Positions 9,100-18,513 of a DNA stretch of 64,000 bases are shown here, piece after piece. This DNA is from Pelagibius sp. CAU 1746 (GTDB lineage: Bacteria; Pseudomonadota; Alphaproteobacteria; Kiloniellales; Kiloniellaceae): assembly GCF_039839785.1 (NCBI RefSeq), contig NZ_JBDOQT010000001.1:1116001-1180000 (forward strand). Direction: 5' to 3'. Both the position numbers and the translations under genes were made by a program. The stretch's first letter is position 1, and every line of letters begins with the position of its first letter. The notes beneath the pieces were generated by a model. It did no database searches and had not been told where the DNA came from. It saw only the letters and a list, made by a program, of their open reading frames with translations.

Positions 9100-9837
9100 A
9101 TGGGGTATCGACCTGCCCGCCCGCTTCTTCGGCCGTTCCGACTGCCGACGTCCGTGCTCCCGCTGCTGCTGACGGCCTCTCTGGGGCTCGCCGCGCCGCT
9201 GACCGCCCCCGGGGCGGCGGCCCAGGCGGCGGCTCAGGAGGCGATCCGCAACGCCACCACAGGGGAGGCCGCGCAGGACGCCATGGTCTTCGACGTGCTG
9301 CGTGACGGCGACAAGGTCGGCGAGCACCGCCTGGACTTCGAGCGCCTGGACGACACCCTGAAGGTCTCCGTCGAAACCGAGATGAAGGTGAGCTTCGCCT
9401 TCGTCACCCTGTTCCGCTACGAACACAAGCGGGTCGAGCGCTGGCGCGACGGCCAGCTGGAGTCGCTGGCCGGCATGACCAACGACGACGGCGAGGAGTT
9501 CGAGGTTTCCATCGTGCGCAAGGAAGGCTTCTACAGCCGCACCGTCAACGGCGCCGAGGAGGAGATCAGGGAGCCGCTCTCGATCGACAGCCTGTGGAGC
9601 AAGGACCGCCTCGCCGCCGGCAAGCTGTTCTCGGTGGCCAGCGGCGAGACCTACCGCGTGCGCTCCAACCTCTTGGGCTGGGAGACGATCGAGGCGAAGG
9701 GCGGATCCATGGAGGCCGAGCACGTGAAGCTCTCCGGCGAGGTCGAGCGCGACCTCTGGTACGCCGCCTCGGGCGAGCTCCTGAAGGTGCAGTACGAAGG
9801 CGCCGCAGGCGAGACGTTTGAATACATCCGCCGCTAG
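9100..9837 (+). CDS. DUF6134 family secreted protein
   Basis: A 245-residue protein with a long Arg-containing signal peptide (hydrophobic core [15 protein letters not shown], likely cleavage after AAA-Q). A beta-rich domain follows with the family features [19 protein letters not shown] and [16 protein letters not shown]. Family function is unknown, and the protein is predicted periplasmic. The ATG at 9100 follows AAGGAGG by eight bases, and a TTG at 9079 is rejected. It stands alone between tlpA and the convergent hydroxyacyl-CoA dehydrogenase. Confidence 0.72.
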   Translation: MGYRPARPLLRPFRLPTSVLPLLLTASLGLAAPLTAPGAAAQAAAQEAIRNATTGEAAQDAMVFDVLRDGDKVGEHRLDFERLDDTLKVSVETEMKVSFAFVTLFRYEHKRVERWRDGQLESLAGMTNDDGEEFEVSIVRKEGFYSRTVNGAEEEIREPLSIDSLWSKDRLAAGKLFSVASGETYRVRSNLLGWETIEAKGGSMEAEHVKLSGEVERDLWYAASGELLKVQYEGAAGETFEYIRR

Positions 9838-9875
9838 AGCGGCCGGCTCATGCGTGAGGCGCTGAGGGACGCGCC

Positions 9876-10784
9876 CTAGCGCGTCGGGACGGGCTCGTCG
9901 CCGGAGTAGTCGTAAAAGCCGCGGCCCGCCTTCTTGCCGATCCAGCCGGCCTCCACGTACTTCACCAGCAGCGGGCAGGGCCGGTACTTGCTGTCGGCCA
10001 GGCCGTCGTAGAGCACGTGCATGATGGAGAGGCAGGTGTCGAGGCCGATGAAGTCGGCCAGCTCCAGGGGGCCCATGGGATGGTTGGCGCCCAGCTTCAT
10101 CGCCGTGTCGATGGAGCTCACCGAGCCGACGCCCTCATAGAGGGTGTAGACCGCCTCGTTGATCATCGGCAGCAGGATGCGGTTCACGATGAAGGCCGGG
10201 AAGTCCTCGGCCGGAGCGGTGGTCTTGCCCAGCTTCTCGGAGAGTTGGCGCACCGTCTCGAAGGTCGGCTCGTCGGTGGCGATGCCGCGGATCAGCTCGA
10301 CAAGCTGCATCAGCGGCACCGGGTTCATGAAGTGCATCCCCATGAACTTGGCCGGGCGGTCGGTCACCGAGGCGAGGCGGGTGATGGAGATCGAGGAGGT
10401 GTTGGAGCAGATCAGCGCCGCCGGCTTCAGCACCGGGCAGAGCGCCTTGAAGATGGTGCGCTTCACCTCTTCGTTTTCGCTGGCCGCCTCGATGACGATG
10501 TCGGAGTCGGCGAACATTTCCAGGCCGCTGCCGGTGGAGATGCGGCCCAGGGCGGCGGTCTTGTCGGCCTCGCTGATAATCTCGCGCCGTACCTGGCGGT
10601 CCATGTTCTTGGCAATGATGTCCATCGCCTTGGCCGCCGCTTCCGCGGAGACGTCGGAGAGCTTCACGTCGTAGCCGGCCAGGGCACAGACATGCGCGAT
10701 GCCGGTGCCCATCTGGCCGGCGCCGATCACGCCGATGGACTTGATGTCGCTGAAGCCCGCCGCGGGCGCGTCCTGATCTGCCAT
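9876..10784 (-). CDS. 3-hydroxybutyryl-CoA (3-hydroxyacyl-CoA) dehydrogenase
   Basis: A 302-residue NAD-dependent dehydrogenase with the Rossmann motif GVIGAGQMGTGIAHV, the catalytic His in MGMHFMNPVPLM and the C-terminal dimer domain (NRILLPMINEAVYTLYEG, ANHPMGPLELADFIGLD). It interconverts acetoacetyl-CoA and 3-hydroxybutyryl-CoA, feeding butyrate or PHB metabolism and crotonyl-CoA supply. It lies 70 bases downstream of etfA on the same strand, and this etfB-etfA-hbd order is common in alphaproteobacteria. The ATG at 10784 is used. The 43-residue upstream extension lacks family similarity. Confidence 0.93.
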   Translation of the reverse strand: MADQDAPAAGFSDIKSIGVIGAGQMGTGIAHVCALAGYDVKLSDVSAEAAAKAMDIIAKNMDRQVRREIISEADKTAALGRISTGSGLEMFADSDIVIEAASENEEVKRTIFKALCPVLKPAALICSNTSSISITRLASVTDRPAKFMGMHFMNPVPLMQLVELIRGIATDEPTFETVRQLSEKLGKTTAPAEDFPAFIVNRILLPMINEAVYTLYEGVGSVSSIDTAMKLGANHPMGPLELADFIGLDTCLSIMHVLYDGLADSKYRPCPLLVKYVEAGWIGKKAGRGFYDYSGDEPVPTR

Positions 10785-10854
10785 GAGGTTCAAGATACCT
10801 TTGTTCTTATGAGCCGGGTCGGGCCGCCGTCCCCACGACGTGTGGCCCTGGACC

Positions 10855-11787
10855 CTACCCCAATTCCTTTTCCAACTCGGGAACCGCCTCGAAGAGGTCC
10901 GCCACCAGGCCATAGTCGGCGACCTGGAAGATCGGCGCTTCCTCGTCCTTGTTGATGGCGACGATGACCTTGGAATCCTTCATGCCGGCCAAGTGCTGGA
11001 TAGCGCCGGAGATGCCGACGGCGACGTAGAGATCCGGGGCCACCACCTTGCCGGTCTGTCCGACCTGGTAGTCGTTGGGCACGTAGCCGGCGTCGACCGC
11101 GGCGCGGCTGGCGCCGACGGCGGCGCCCAGCTTGTCGGCGATGCGCTCCAGCATGGCGAAGTTCTCGCCGCTCTGCATGCCGCGGCCGCCGGAGATGACG
11201 ATGCCCGCGGTGGTCAACTCCGGGCGCTCCGACTTGGTCAGTTCCTGGCCCTTGAAGGCGGCGAGCCCGGCATCGCCGGTGCTCTCGACCGCCTCGACGG
11301 CGGCGGAGCCGCCCTCGGCCGGCGCAGCGTCGAAGGCGGTGGCGCGGATGGTCAGCACCTTGACGGCGTCGCCCGACTTCACCGTGGCCAGTGCGTTGCC
11401 GGCGTAGATCGGCCGCACGAAGGTGTCCTCGCCCTCGATGGCCGAGATGTCGGAGACCTGCTGCACGTCCAGCAGCGCGGCCGCGCGCGGCATGACGTTC
11501 TTGCCCGACGTGGTGGCGGCGGCGATGACGTGGCTGTAGCCGGCCGCCAGCTTGGCCACCAGCGGTGCCAGGTTCTCGGCCAGGTGATGGTCGTAGGCCG
11601 CGTCGTCGGCCTTCAGGACCTTGTCGACCCCGGCCACCTTGGCGGCGGCTTCGGCGGCGGCGTCGCAGCCGGAACCGGCGATCAGGACGTGGGTCTCGCC
11701 CGGCAGCCGGCCGGCGGCGGTGACGGCGTTGAGCGTGGCGGGCTTCAGCTCCGCGTTGTCGTGCTCGGCGACGATCAGCGTGGACAT
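10855..11787 (-). CDS. etfA: Electron transfer flavoprotein alpha subunit
   Basis: FixB/EtfA family, 310 residues, binding FAD at the C-terminal domain ([39 protein letters not shown]). With EtfB it accepts electrons from acyl-CoA dehydrogenases in the cytoplasm and passes them to ETF:quinone oxidoreductase. The ATG overlaps the etfB stop by one base, so the two are co-translated. Methylsuccinyl-CoA dehydrogenase encoded at 18.7-20.4 kb is a likely electron donor. Confidence 0.96.
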   Translation of the reverse strand: MSTLIVAEHDNAELKPATLNAVTAAGRLPGETHVLIAGSGCDAAAEAAAKVAGVDKVLKADDAAYDHHLAENLAPLVAKLAAGYSHVIAAATTSGKNVMPRAAALLDVQQVSDISAIEGEDTFVRPIYAGNALATVKSGDAVKVLTIRATAFDAAPAEGGSAAVEAVESTGDAGLAAFKGQELTKSERPELTTAGIVISGGRGMQSGENFAMLERIADKLGAAVGASRAAVDAGYVPNDYQVGQTGKVVAPDLYVAVGISGAIQHLAGMKDSKVIVAINKDEEAPIFQVADYGLVADLFEAVPELEKELG

Positions 11788-12536
11788 CAGATCACCTTCG
11801 CTTCGTTACGCAGTTTATCGACCAGCTCGGCGACGGAGGCGACCTTCACGCCGGCCTTGCGCGCCGGCGGCTCGGTGACCGAGACCACGGTGAGACGCGG
11901 GGCGACGTCCACGCCCAGATCCGCCGGGGTCAGGGTGTCGATCGGCTTTTTCTTCGCCTTCATGATGTTGGGCAGCGAGGCGTAGCGCGGCTCGTTGAGG
12001 CGCAGGTCGGTGGTGACCACCGCAGGGGCCTTCAGTTCGAGCTTCTCCAGGCCGCCGTCGACCTCGCGGGTGATGGCGAAGCTGCCGTCGGTCTTCTCGA
12101 TCTTGGAGATGAAGGTGCCCTGCGGCCAGCCCAGCAGCGCCGCCAGCATCTGGCCGGTCTGGTTGTTGTCGTTGTCGACGGCCTGCTTGCCGAGGATGAC
12201 GAGTTCCGGGCCTTCCTTCTCGACCACCGCCTTCAGCAGCTTGGCCACGGCCAGCGGCTCCGGGTCGCTGTCGCACTGGATCAGGATGCCCCGATCCGCG
12301 CCCATGGCCAGGCCGGTGCGCAGGGTTTCCTGGGCCTGGGCGGCGCCGGCGGAGACGACGATGACCTCGCTGGCGGTGCCGGCCTCTTTCAGGCGCACGG
12401 CTTCTTCGACGGCGATTTCGCAGAAGGGGTTCATGGCCATCTTCACGTTGGCCGTTTCCACCCCGGTGTTGTCCGCCTTGACGCGGACTTTCACGTTGGC
12501 GTCGATGACGCGCTTGATCGGAACGAGAACCTTCAT
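11787..12536 (-). CDS. etfB: Electron transfer flavoprotein beta subunit
   Basis: FixA/EtfB family, 249 residues, starting with the hallmark [20 protein letters not shown]. It shows the AMP-binding region and the acyl-CoA-dehydrogenase recognition segment ([35 protein letters not shown]). First gene of etfB-etfA, with a good sigma-70-like promoter about 120 bases upstream. Confidence 0.96.
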   Translation of the reverse strand: MKVLVPIKRVIDANVKVRVKADNTGVETANVKMAMNPFCEIAVEEAVRLKEAGTASEVIVVSAGAAQAQETLRTGLAMGADRGILIQCDSDPEPLAVAKLLKAVVEKEGPELVILGKQAVDNDNNQTGQMLAALLGWPQGTFISKIEKTDGSFAITREVDGGLEKLELKAPAVVTTDLRLNEPRYASLPNIMKAKKKPIDTLTPADLGVDVAPRLTVVSVTEPPARKAGVKVASVAELVDKLRNEAKVI

Positions 12537-12665
12537 CGCAACCCTGCGACCACCCTTTGTCTTGAAGCTGTCAAAGAGCCCGCCGAGCGTTCCTGCGCAA
12601 GATTGTTGCGCGAGGCCCTGGGACGACGGGCGTACGGAAACGTGTGCTGCCTATCTCGCAGCCGC

Positions 12666-12694
12666 ACAATAGGAGCATGATAGTACACTGTCAA
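12666..12694 (-). promoter_or_regulatory. Predicted promoter of etfBA
   Basis: Read leftward, TTGACA (12694-12689) and TATTGT (12671-12666) are separated by exactly 17 bases. The -35 matches consensus perfectly. Transcription would start near 12659 and leave a leader of about 120 bases before etfB. The cobalamin adenosyltransferase gene ends just upstream at 12717. Confidence 0.5.
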
Positions 12695-12716
12695 CGTCAC
12701 CAGACCCGCCCTCGGC

Positions 12717-13373
12717 CTAGGGTTTCCGCCGATTCGCGCCCCGATTCGCAGCCTGATCCGCGCCCCGGGTGGCGTCCCGGGTCGCGCCTGGTTCCCAGAG
12801 CACGTCCCCGGCGCCCTTGTCGTTCAGGTAGCGGCTCATGACGAAGAACAGATCGGACAGCCGGTTGATGTAGCGGACGGCCTCGGGATTGATGGCTTCG
12901 CTCTCGGCCAGCGCGGTGATATCGCGCTCGGCGCGGCGCGCCAGGGTGCGGGCCAGGTGCAGATGGGCGGCGGCCGGACTGCCGCCGGGCAGCACGAAGG
13001 AGTTGAGCGGCGCCAGCTCGGCGTTCAACTCGTCGATCTCCGCCTCCAGGCGCCGGGTCTGTTCGGCCACGACGCGCAGCGGCGGAAACTCCGGGGGGCC
13101 GGCTTCGGGGTCGGGCTCCGGCGTCGCCAGGTCGGCGCCCAGGTCGAAGAGGTCGTTCTGGATGCGCCCCAGGATCGCATCGATCGTGGCGTCGGCCTCC
13201 CGGCCGTCCGGCCTGCCCGTGTGCAGGCGGACCAGGCCGACCGCGGCGTTGGTCTCGTCCACGGTGCCGTAGGCGGCGACGCGCGGGTGGTGCTTGACCA
13301 CGCGTTTTCCGCTGCTCAGGGAGGTCTTTCCCTTGTCGCCGCCTTTGGTGTAGATGCGGGTGAGCTTGACCAT
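12717..13373 (-). CDS. PduO-type cob(I)alamin adenosyltransferase
   Basis: Transfers the adenosyl group of ATP to cob(I)alamin to form coenzyme B12. The ATP-binding N-terminus TRIYTKGGDKGKTSL, the VDETNAAVG motif, the FVLPGG loop, the RTLARRAER helix and the end motif NRLSDLFFVMSRYLN define the PduO family. The C-terminal 25 residues are an extra low-complexity tail (ATRDATRGADQAANRGANRR). It follows a HIG1-like gene by 35 bases and precedes etfBA. Its product is the cofactor of ethylmalonyl-CoA mutase encoded 10 kb away. Confidence 0.93.
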   Translation of the reverse strand: MVKLTRIYTKGGDKGKTSLSSGKRVVKHHPRVAAYGTVDETNAAVGLVRLHTGRPDGREADATIDAILGRIQNDLFDLGADLATPEPDPEAGPPEFPPLRVVAEQTRRLEAEIDELNAELAPLNSFVLPGGSPAAAHLHLARTLARRAERDITALAESEAINPEAVRYINRLSDLFFVMSRYLNDKGAGDVLWEPGATRDATRGADQAANRGANRRKP

Positions 13374-13408
13374 GCGCCGGACCGTGCTCCCTGCCGCCGT
13401 CTACCGGC

Positions 13409-13609
13409 TCAGTCGCCGCTGCCGACCAGCACGGCGAGCGCGAAAAGCAGCAGGGCGCAGCCCTGGGCGATGACGCGGGCGCGCATCAGCTTGTTGCCGT
13501 ACTTGGCGTTGAACTCGCCGCCGCGGGCCATGCCGATGATGCCGGTCGCCAGCACGCCCAGCGTGATGAACATGGCGATCAGCATCAGAACGAAGAAGAA
13601 GGTTTTCAT
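13409..13609 (-). CDS. HIG1-like twin-transmembrane small protein
   Basis: 66 residues with two hydrophobic helices (about 4-27 and 48-63) joined by a polar loop (ARGGEFNAKYGNKLMRARVIAQG). This layout and the N-K-x-M-R-x-R-V loop are typical of the bacterial HIG1-domain family, whose mitochondrial relatives associate with cytochrome oxidase. Its position just upstream of the cobalamin adenosyltransferase gene recurs in alphaproteobacteria. The function is not known. Confidence 0.82.
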   Translation of the reverse strand: MKTFFFVLMLIAMFITLGVLATGIIGMARGGEFNAKYGNKLMRARVIAQGCALLLFALAVLVGSGD

Positions 13610-13757
13610 GGCCGCGACCTTAAACCCGCCGCCGGGGGCAAGACCAGCAATTTCCCGACACTTTTCGGGCTGTCAGCGGCGCGACTCATTGCCGCGTCGG
13701 GCCGCGTCGGGCCGCGGCTGGCACCGCGCCCCCAAGGGACAGGCAGCGCCCGGCGCG

Positions 13758-14387
13758 TCAGCGCCGCGCCAGCGCGAGGCCCAGGCCGGTGCCCAGCAGC
13801 AGGGTGCCGGTGATGCCGTGGCGGACCCGGTTGGCGCGGGCCGAGGCGAAGAGGCCGCGCACCCGGCTGGCGAGCAGGGCATAGGCGCCGTCCAGCAGGA
13901 CGGTGATCGCCACGAAGGCCAGCGACATGGCCAACAGCTGCGGGCCGGCGGCCAGTGCGGGGTCGATGAACTGCGGAAAGAAGGCGGCGTAGAAGAAGAT
14001 CGTCTTGGGGTTGGTGATGGCCACCAGCACGGCCTGGCCGAAGGCCCGGCGGGCGCTGCGCGTCGCCGGCATCCCGGGCGCCGCCTCGGCGCGCAGGGCC
14101 GCGCGCCACTGCTTCAGCCCCAGGTAGATCAGGTAGGCGACGCCGGCCCAGCGCAGCACCTCGAAGACGTCGGCGGCCAGCGCCAGCAGGGTGGTCAGGC
14201 CCAGCGCCCCGGCGGCCACCAGCAGGGCGTTGCCGCTGGTCGAGCCCGCCACCGTGGCCAGGCCCGTGCGCTGGCCGTAGGCCAGGGAGTTGGCGATCAC
14301 CAGGGTGACGATCGGCCCCGGCATGAGGATCAGGACGACCGTGGCGAAGAGATAGGCGGCGAAGAGGTCCGGGTTGACGGCCAGCAT
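13758..14387 (-). CDS. LysE-family amino-acid or metabolite exporter
   Basis: 209 residues with about six hydrophobic segments and the family motif MPGPIVTLVIANSLAYGQRTGL near the N-terminus. AVLVAITNPKTIFFYAAFFPQF (a typical LysE/RhtB mid-protein motif) and a C-terminal helix pair follow. It is an inner-membrane efflux carrier whose substrate cannot be told from sequence. The ATG at 14387 follows AGGAG by eight bases. Its relation to the cytochrome c gene behind it is unclear. Confidence 0.88.
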   Translation of the reverse strand: MLAVNPDLFAAYLFATVVLILMPGPIVTLVIANSLAYGQRTGLATVAGSTSGNALLVAAGALGLTTLLALAADVFEVLRWAGVAYLIYLGLKQWRAALRAEAAPGMPATRSARRAFGQAVLVAITNPKTIFFYAAFFPQFIDPALAAGPQLLAMSLAFVAITVLLDGAYALLASRVRGLFASARANRVRHGITGTLLLGTGLGLALARR

Positions 14388-14481
14388 GTCTCGGTCTCCT
14401 GGGGTCCGGCGAAATCGGGATGCGGCGGACCCCAGCAAAGACAGCTTCGGCGCGGAAAGTACAGCCCCCTTTGAAGGCGGG

Positions 14482-14889
14482 CTATTGCGGGCAGGGGGCG
14501 GCGGTGGCGAGGAAGGCGATGAGGTCGGCGCGCTCCTGCGGGTCCCTCACGCCGGCATAGCCCATGCGGGTGCCGGGCACGGCCTTGAAGGGATTGGCCA
14601 GGAAGCGGTCGAGGCTGGCCTCGGTCCAGACGATGCCCGACTCGCGCAGCGCCTTGGAGTATTTGAAGCCGGGCTGGCTGCCCGCTTCGCGGCCCAGCAG
14701 GCCGCAATGCTTCGGGCCGCTGCGGTTGCGCTCGAAGGAGTGGCAGGCCTGGCAGCGTTCGTAGATCGCCTGCCCGCGCTGCGCGTCGCCCGGCGGCAGT
14801 TCGCCGGCCGCCGCCGTGGGGACCGCGGCGGATACTGCCGGCAGGACCAGCAGCACCGCCGCGGCAAGGTATGCCTTTCGCAAGGTCAT
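14482..14889 (-). CDS. Secreted class I cytochrome c (c2-like)
   Basis: 135 residues with a signal peptide (hydrophobic core YLAAAVLLVLPAVSAAV), one CQACH haem attachment site and a distal Met ligand in PGTRMGYAG. The segment NRSGPKHCGLLGREAGSQPGFKYS is characteristic of cytochrome c2/c550-type electron carriers in the periplasm. It begins 10 bases after the ferritin-like gene on the same strand, so the two are probably co-transcribed. An unusual extra Cys lies close to the C-terminus (APCPQ). Confidence 0.9.
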   Translation of the reverse strand: MTLRKAYLAAAVLLVLPAVSAAVPTAAAGELPPGDAQRGQAIYERCQACHSFERNRSGPKHCGLLGREAGSQPGFKYSKALRESGIVWTEASLDRFLANPFKAVPGTRMGYAGVRDPQERADLIAFLATAAPCPQ

Positions 14890-14899
14890 ACCGGGGGGC

Positions 14900-15463
14900 T
14901 CAGGATACGAAGGCCACGGGCACCGGATTCTCGCCCAGGGCGCCGCGCAGCACCGCCCAGTGCATGGCCTCGTCGCCCAGGATGCTGGCCGCGGCCTTGG
15001 CGAGCTCGCGCTCGTTGAACAGCGGCACCGCGCCGAGATAGGCGCTCACCGCGCCTTTCTCCAGCCCGGCGGCGAAGCGCAGCACGTCGGCCTCCGACTT
15101 CAAATCCCCGGTGGGGAAGTCGTAGCGCGCCAGCGGCTCCACCGCGGCGCCGCCCAGATCGCGCACGGTCTTGGCCAGCACGTCGGCGTGCTCCTTGTGG
15201 TGGCCCTGGAACTGCACGGCGAGGTCCAGCACGGGCTTGGTCAGCAGCCCGCTTTCGGCCCCGACCTGGTAGGCGGCGATGGCCTCCTGCTCGGCGCCCA
15301 AGGCGGCGTTCAGGATGTTGATGTCGTCTTCGGACGAGGCGGCCATGGCCGCCTTGTTGCCGCTGCAGCCGGCCAGCAGCAGGACGGCGCCGGCCGAGAG
15401 CGTGGACTTGGCCCCCGCGGCGAGGAAGGAGCGTCGGGGCAGGCTGACGATGGTTTCTGGCAT
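14900..15463 (-). CDS. Ferritin-like domain protein with Tat/lipoprotein signal
   Basis: 187 residues. The N-terminus has a twin-arginine motif (RRSFLAAG) and a lipobox-like LLAGC, so it is probably exported folded. The rest is a four-helix ferritin-like bundle with Glu and His residues placed for a di-metal site (ALGAEQEAIAAYQ, FQGHHKEHAD, LEKGAVSAY, LGDEAMHWAVLR). The ATG at 15463 follows AGGAG. Homologues recur next to ECF sigma factor and cytochrome c genes, as here, suggesting periplasmic redox or metal stress. The chemistry is unknown. Confidence 0.8.
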   Translation of the reverse strand: MPETIVSLPRRSFLAAGAKSTLSAGAVLLLAGCSGNKAAMAASSEDDINILNAALGAEQEAIAAYQVGAESGLLTKPVLDLAVQFQGHHKEHADVLAKTVRDLGGAAVEPLARYDFPTGDLKSEADVLRFAAGLEKGAVSAYLGAVPLFNERELAKAAASILGDEAMHWAVLRGALGENPVPVAFVS

Positions 15464-15611
15464 GAATCTTCTCCTGGAACGGTTGGGTTGCTTGCTTCGG
15501 GATGGTGGAGGCGAAGGCACAGCGCCTCCCTGGCGCCGGGCGCGGGGCACGGCGATGCTTAGGGTGTTTCCTATGGGGCGGTGAGTCGGAGGCGGCTGGC
15601 CGGGGCGGGGC

Positions 15612-16334
15612 TCAGCCGTCCGGCGGAGCCTGGGCGATCTGCGCCAGCACCTGGGCGACGATGCGGTCGCAGCGCGCCCCGGCGAAGGGGAAGGTGTCGG
15701 CCAGGGCGCTGGCGACGCCGCGCTGCAGGCGCCGGCGCAACTGGCGCTTGGCGCGGTGCAGGCGCGTCTTCACGGTGTCCGCCGGAATGCCCAGGCAGAC
15801 CGCGGTGTCTTCGGTACTGAATTCCTCGACGGCGCGCAGCATGAAGACGGCGCGCTGGGCCTGGGGCAGGTCGTCGATGGCCGCTTCCAGAAGGCGGCGG
15901 ATTTCGCCCTGCGCGGCCCTGGCTTCCGGACTGTCGGCCATGGTCGGGTCGATGATCATGCTGGCCTCCGTCGCGGGTTCGGCGCCCAGCTCCAAGGGGG
16001 TGGCGGGCATGCGCCGGCGCAGGCGGGCGAGCGCTTCGTTGACCGCGATCTTGACCAGCCAGGTGGAAAGGCGCGCGGTCCCGGCAAAGCCCGCGAGGTG
16101 GAGGAAGGCTTTCAGATAGGCTTCCTGCACGACCTCTTCGGCATCGGCATCGTTGTGCACGATGGCGCGGGCGGTGCGGAACAGCAGCCGGTTATGGCGC
16201 CGCATGATCGCCTCGAAGGCGCCGACATCGCCCTGGCGCGCGGCGGCGAGCAGCGCCGCGTCGCCATCGTCCCGGCGGGCGAGGAGGTCGCTTTCGACCG
16301 GCGCGGCGGTGGGGCTTTCGCTTGCTGGCTCCAT
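15612..16334 (-). CDS. ECF-type RNA polymerase sigma factor
   Basis: 240 residues with region 2 (FEAIMRRHNRLLFRTARAIVHNDADAEEVVQEAYLKAF) and region 4 (LPQAQRAVFMLRAVEEFSTEDTAVCLGIPADTVKTRLHRAKRQLRR). Region 3 is lacking, as in ECF sigmas. The C-terminal extension (FPFAGARCDRIVAQVLAQI) is a feature of a distinct ECF group. No anti-sigma gene is adjacent. The ferritin-like and cytochrome c genes follow on the same strand after about 150 bases and are candidate targets. Confidence 0.9.
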   Translation of the reverse strand: MEPASESPTAAPVESDLLARRDDGDAALLAAARQGDVGAFEAIMRRHNRLLFRTARAIVHNDADAEEVVQEAYLKAFLHLAGFAGTARLSTWLVKIAVNEALARLRRRMPATPLELGAEPATEASMIIDPTMADSPEARAAQGEIRRLLEAAIDDLPQAQRAVFMLRAVEEFSTEDTAVCLGIPADTVKTRLHRAKRQLRRRLQRGVASALADTFPFAGARCDRIVAQVLAQIAQAPPDG

Positions 16335-16500
16335 GGCAGGGTCCCTCGGCTTGCGGGTGGTCTCTCGGCTATTTGACCATTAGATGCGCCCGGCGCCCAA
16401 TCGGTTCCCGTTTTTTCTCGCGGCCGGGGCGCCTTACCAAAGCGGCCGCAGGTCTGCTAACCTGCCGGGGGATTATGGAGCTCTGCTGCCGGAGGCGCCA

Positions 16501-18006
16501 ATGTTCGTCCTTGTCCGTTTTCTCGGGGCGCTGGGCCCGGCGCCTTGGCGCGGGCTGCCGCTGGGCTTGCCGCCGCTGGCTTTGCTGCTCGCCGTCCTCG
16601 CCCCCTTGGCGGCGCCGGCCGCGGCGGGACCGGAGACGCTGCCCGCCCTGAAGCCCTGGACCGGCGATCTGGACGCGATGGTCCAGCGCCGCGCCGTGCG
16701 CTTCCTGGTGCCCTACAGCCCGACGTTCTATTTCCTGGACGGGGCGACCCAGCGGGGCATCACCTACGAGTACGCGCGGGAGTTCGAAAAGCAGCTCAAC
16801 ACGCGGCTGAAGACCAAGTCCCTGCGCGTCGAGGTGGTGATCATCCCGACCCCGCCCGACCGTCTGCTCTCCGGCGTGGCCGAGGGCTATGGCGACATCG
16901 CCGCCGGCAACCTGACCATCACCGAGGAGCGCCTGAAGCGGGTCGACTTCAGCGATCCCTTCTTCAGCGACGTCAGCGAGGTCGTGGTGACGGCCGGCTC
17001 CGCCGCGCCGATCGCGCGCGAAGAAGATCTCGCCGGCCTGGAAATCCATGTCCGCGAGTCGAGCAGCTATTACGAGAGCCTGCTGGCCCTGAACGAGCGC
17101 CTGGCGGCGGCCGGCAAGGCCCCGGTCCGGATCCGCAAGGCCAACGAACTGCTGACCGTGGAAGACCTGTTGGAGATGGTGCAGGCGGAGATGATTCCGG
17201 CAACCCTCGTCGACCGCCACCAGGCCGACTTCTGGGCCGGCGTCCTGGACAACCTGCAGATCCACGAAGCCGTTCCCCTGCGCCAGGGCGGCCGGATCGC
17301 CTGGGCATTCCGCCAGGACTCCCCGCAGCTCGCCGCGGCGGTCAACGGCTTCGTGAAGGGCGCGAAGAAGGGCACGCAGCTCGGCAACATCTTCATCAAG
17401 CGCTACTACGGCACCACCAAGTGGCTCGGCAAGGCGCTCTCGGAGGACGGCGTCGAGCGCTTCCACGAGACGGCGCCGGTGTTCCAGCGGTACGCAGGGG
17501 AGTACGGCTTCGACTGGCTGCTGCTCATCGCCCAGGGTTATCAGGAATCGGGCCTGGACCAGAACGCGAAGTCCAAGGCCGGCGCCGTCGGCATCATGCA
17601 GGTGCTGCCTTCCACGGCGGCCGATCCCAACGTCGGCGTCGCGGACATCGACAAGATGGAAAACAACGTCCATGCCGGCGCCAAGTACATGCGCTTCATG
17701 CTGGACACCTACATGAAGCCGGAGGAACTGGACGCTCTCAACCGCGGGCTCTTCGCCCTGGCGTCCTACAACGCCGGGCCCAACCGTATCGCCAGGCTGC
17801 GCGAGAAGGCGGCCGAGCAGGGTTACGATCCAAACCGCTGGTTTCACAACGTGGAGCACGTCGTCGCCAAGGAAGTGGGGCGCGAGCCGGTGCGCTATGT
17901 CAGCAACATCTTCAAATATTACCTGGCCTATCAGGGCAGCTTGCAGAGCCTGCAGACCCGCCGCGATATCCTGAACGGCGGCGCCGGGGATGCCGCCGGG
18001 AATTAG
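16501..18006 (+). CDS. MltF-like lytic transglycosylase with solute-binding domain
   Basis: 501 residues. After an N-terminal signal or anchor (LALLLAVLAPLAAPAAA) comes a family 3 solute-binding domain (RRAVRFLVPYSPTFYFLDGATQRGITYEY ... YGDIAAGNLTITEERLKRVDFSDPFF). A C-terminal SLT domain carries catalytic E349 in IAQGYQESGLDQ and the motif AVGIMQVLPSTA. MltF cleaves peptidoglycan glycan strands in the periplasm and its binding domain regulates activity. The ATG at 16501, after GGAGGCG, places the signal peptide at the N-terminus. An ATG at 16384 would add 39 residues. Confidence 0.88.
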   Translation: MFVLVRFLGALGPAPWRGLPLGLPPLALLLAVLAPLAAPAAAGPETLPALKPWTGDLDAMVQRRAVRFLVPYSPTFYFLDGATQRGITYEYAREFEKQLNTRLKTKSLRVEVVIIPTPPDRLLSGVAEGYGDIAAGNLTITEERLKRVDFSDPFFSDVSEVVVTAGSAAPIAREEDLAGLEIHVRESSSYYESLLALNERLAAAGKAPVRIRKANELLTVEDLLEMVQAEMIPATLVDRHQADFWAGVLDNLQIHEAVPLRQGGRIAWAFRQDSPQLAAAVNGFVKGAKKGTQLGNIFIKRYYGTTKWLGKALSEDGVERFHETAPVFQRYAGEYGFDWLLLIAQGYQESGLDQNAKSKAGAVGIMQVLPSTAADPNVGVADIDKMENNVHAGAKYMRFMLDTYMKPEELDALNRGLFALASYNAGPNRIARLREKAAEQGYDPNRWFHNVEHVVAKEVGREPVRYVSNIFKYYLAYQGSLQSLQTRRDILNGGAGDAAGN

Positions 18007-18190
18007 CCCCCGCCCTCGGTGCGGAGGCCGGCGCCTCCGGCCCGCGCGGCTCGGCCCGCTGATCGCAAGGGCCTTGCCGCGGCCCTTCGCCTTCGCCGCG
18101 AATGCCCGCTAAATGGCCGCGAATTTTCACGGATTGGCAAAATTCCCGGGTCAAGCTGGACGCCTGCGGAAGGCAAGAGTGGATCGGGAA

Positions 18191-18367
18191 ATGCACAATG
18201 CCGTGACGTGGTTTGTCGATGACGAGAAGGGCGCGGCGGCGATCGAATACGGATTGATCGGCGCCCTGGTGTCGGTTGCCGGCCTTGTCGCGCTGGGCCT
18301 GGCCGGCGACGCTCTGGATCAGATGCTGACCCAGGTGGCCGACGTGATGCTGCCGCCGTCGCCCTAG
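18191..18367 (+). CDS. Flp family type IVb pilin
   Basis: 58 residues with the canonical prepilin core DEKGAAAIEYGLIGALVSVAGLVALGL, the processing site G/A followed by the conserved Glu five residues in. Flp pilins are cleaved by a TadV/CpaA-type peptidase and form adhesive pili. No tad/cpa secretion genes lie in this window, so assembly must rely on genes elsewhere. The start at 18191 is the Met nearest the usual short leader. Confidence 0.88.
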   Translation: MHNAVTWFVDDEKGAAAIEYGLIGALVSVAGLVALGLAGDALDQMLTQVADVMLPPSP

Positions 18368-18513
18368 GCGGCCGCGGCAACCCATCCGTGTCCTTCGATA
18401 CAATCTCCGGTCACGCATCGCGCGCGGTGACACAGAGATGCCACACCGGGTTCATCTCTTTCTAAGGGCCTGAGCGCAAGCTGAAGGCTGCGGAAGAAAG
18501 GAGGGATCAGGTC

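Noticed and set aside
8229-9101. Upstream extension of argH to 9101
   Set aside because: The frame stays open but runs antisense through tlpA, and the codons encode nothing like ArgH. Open only because of high GC.
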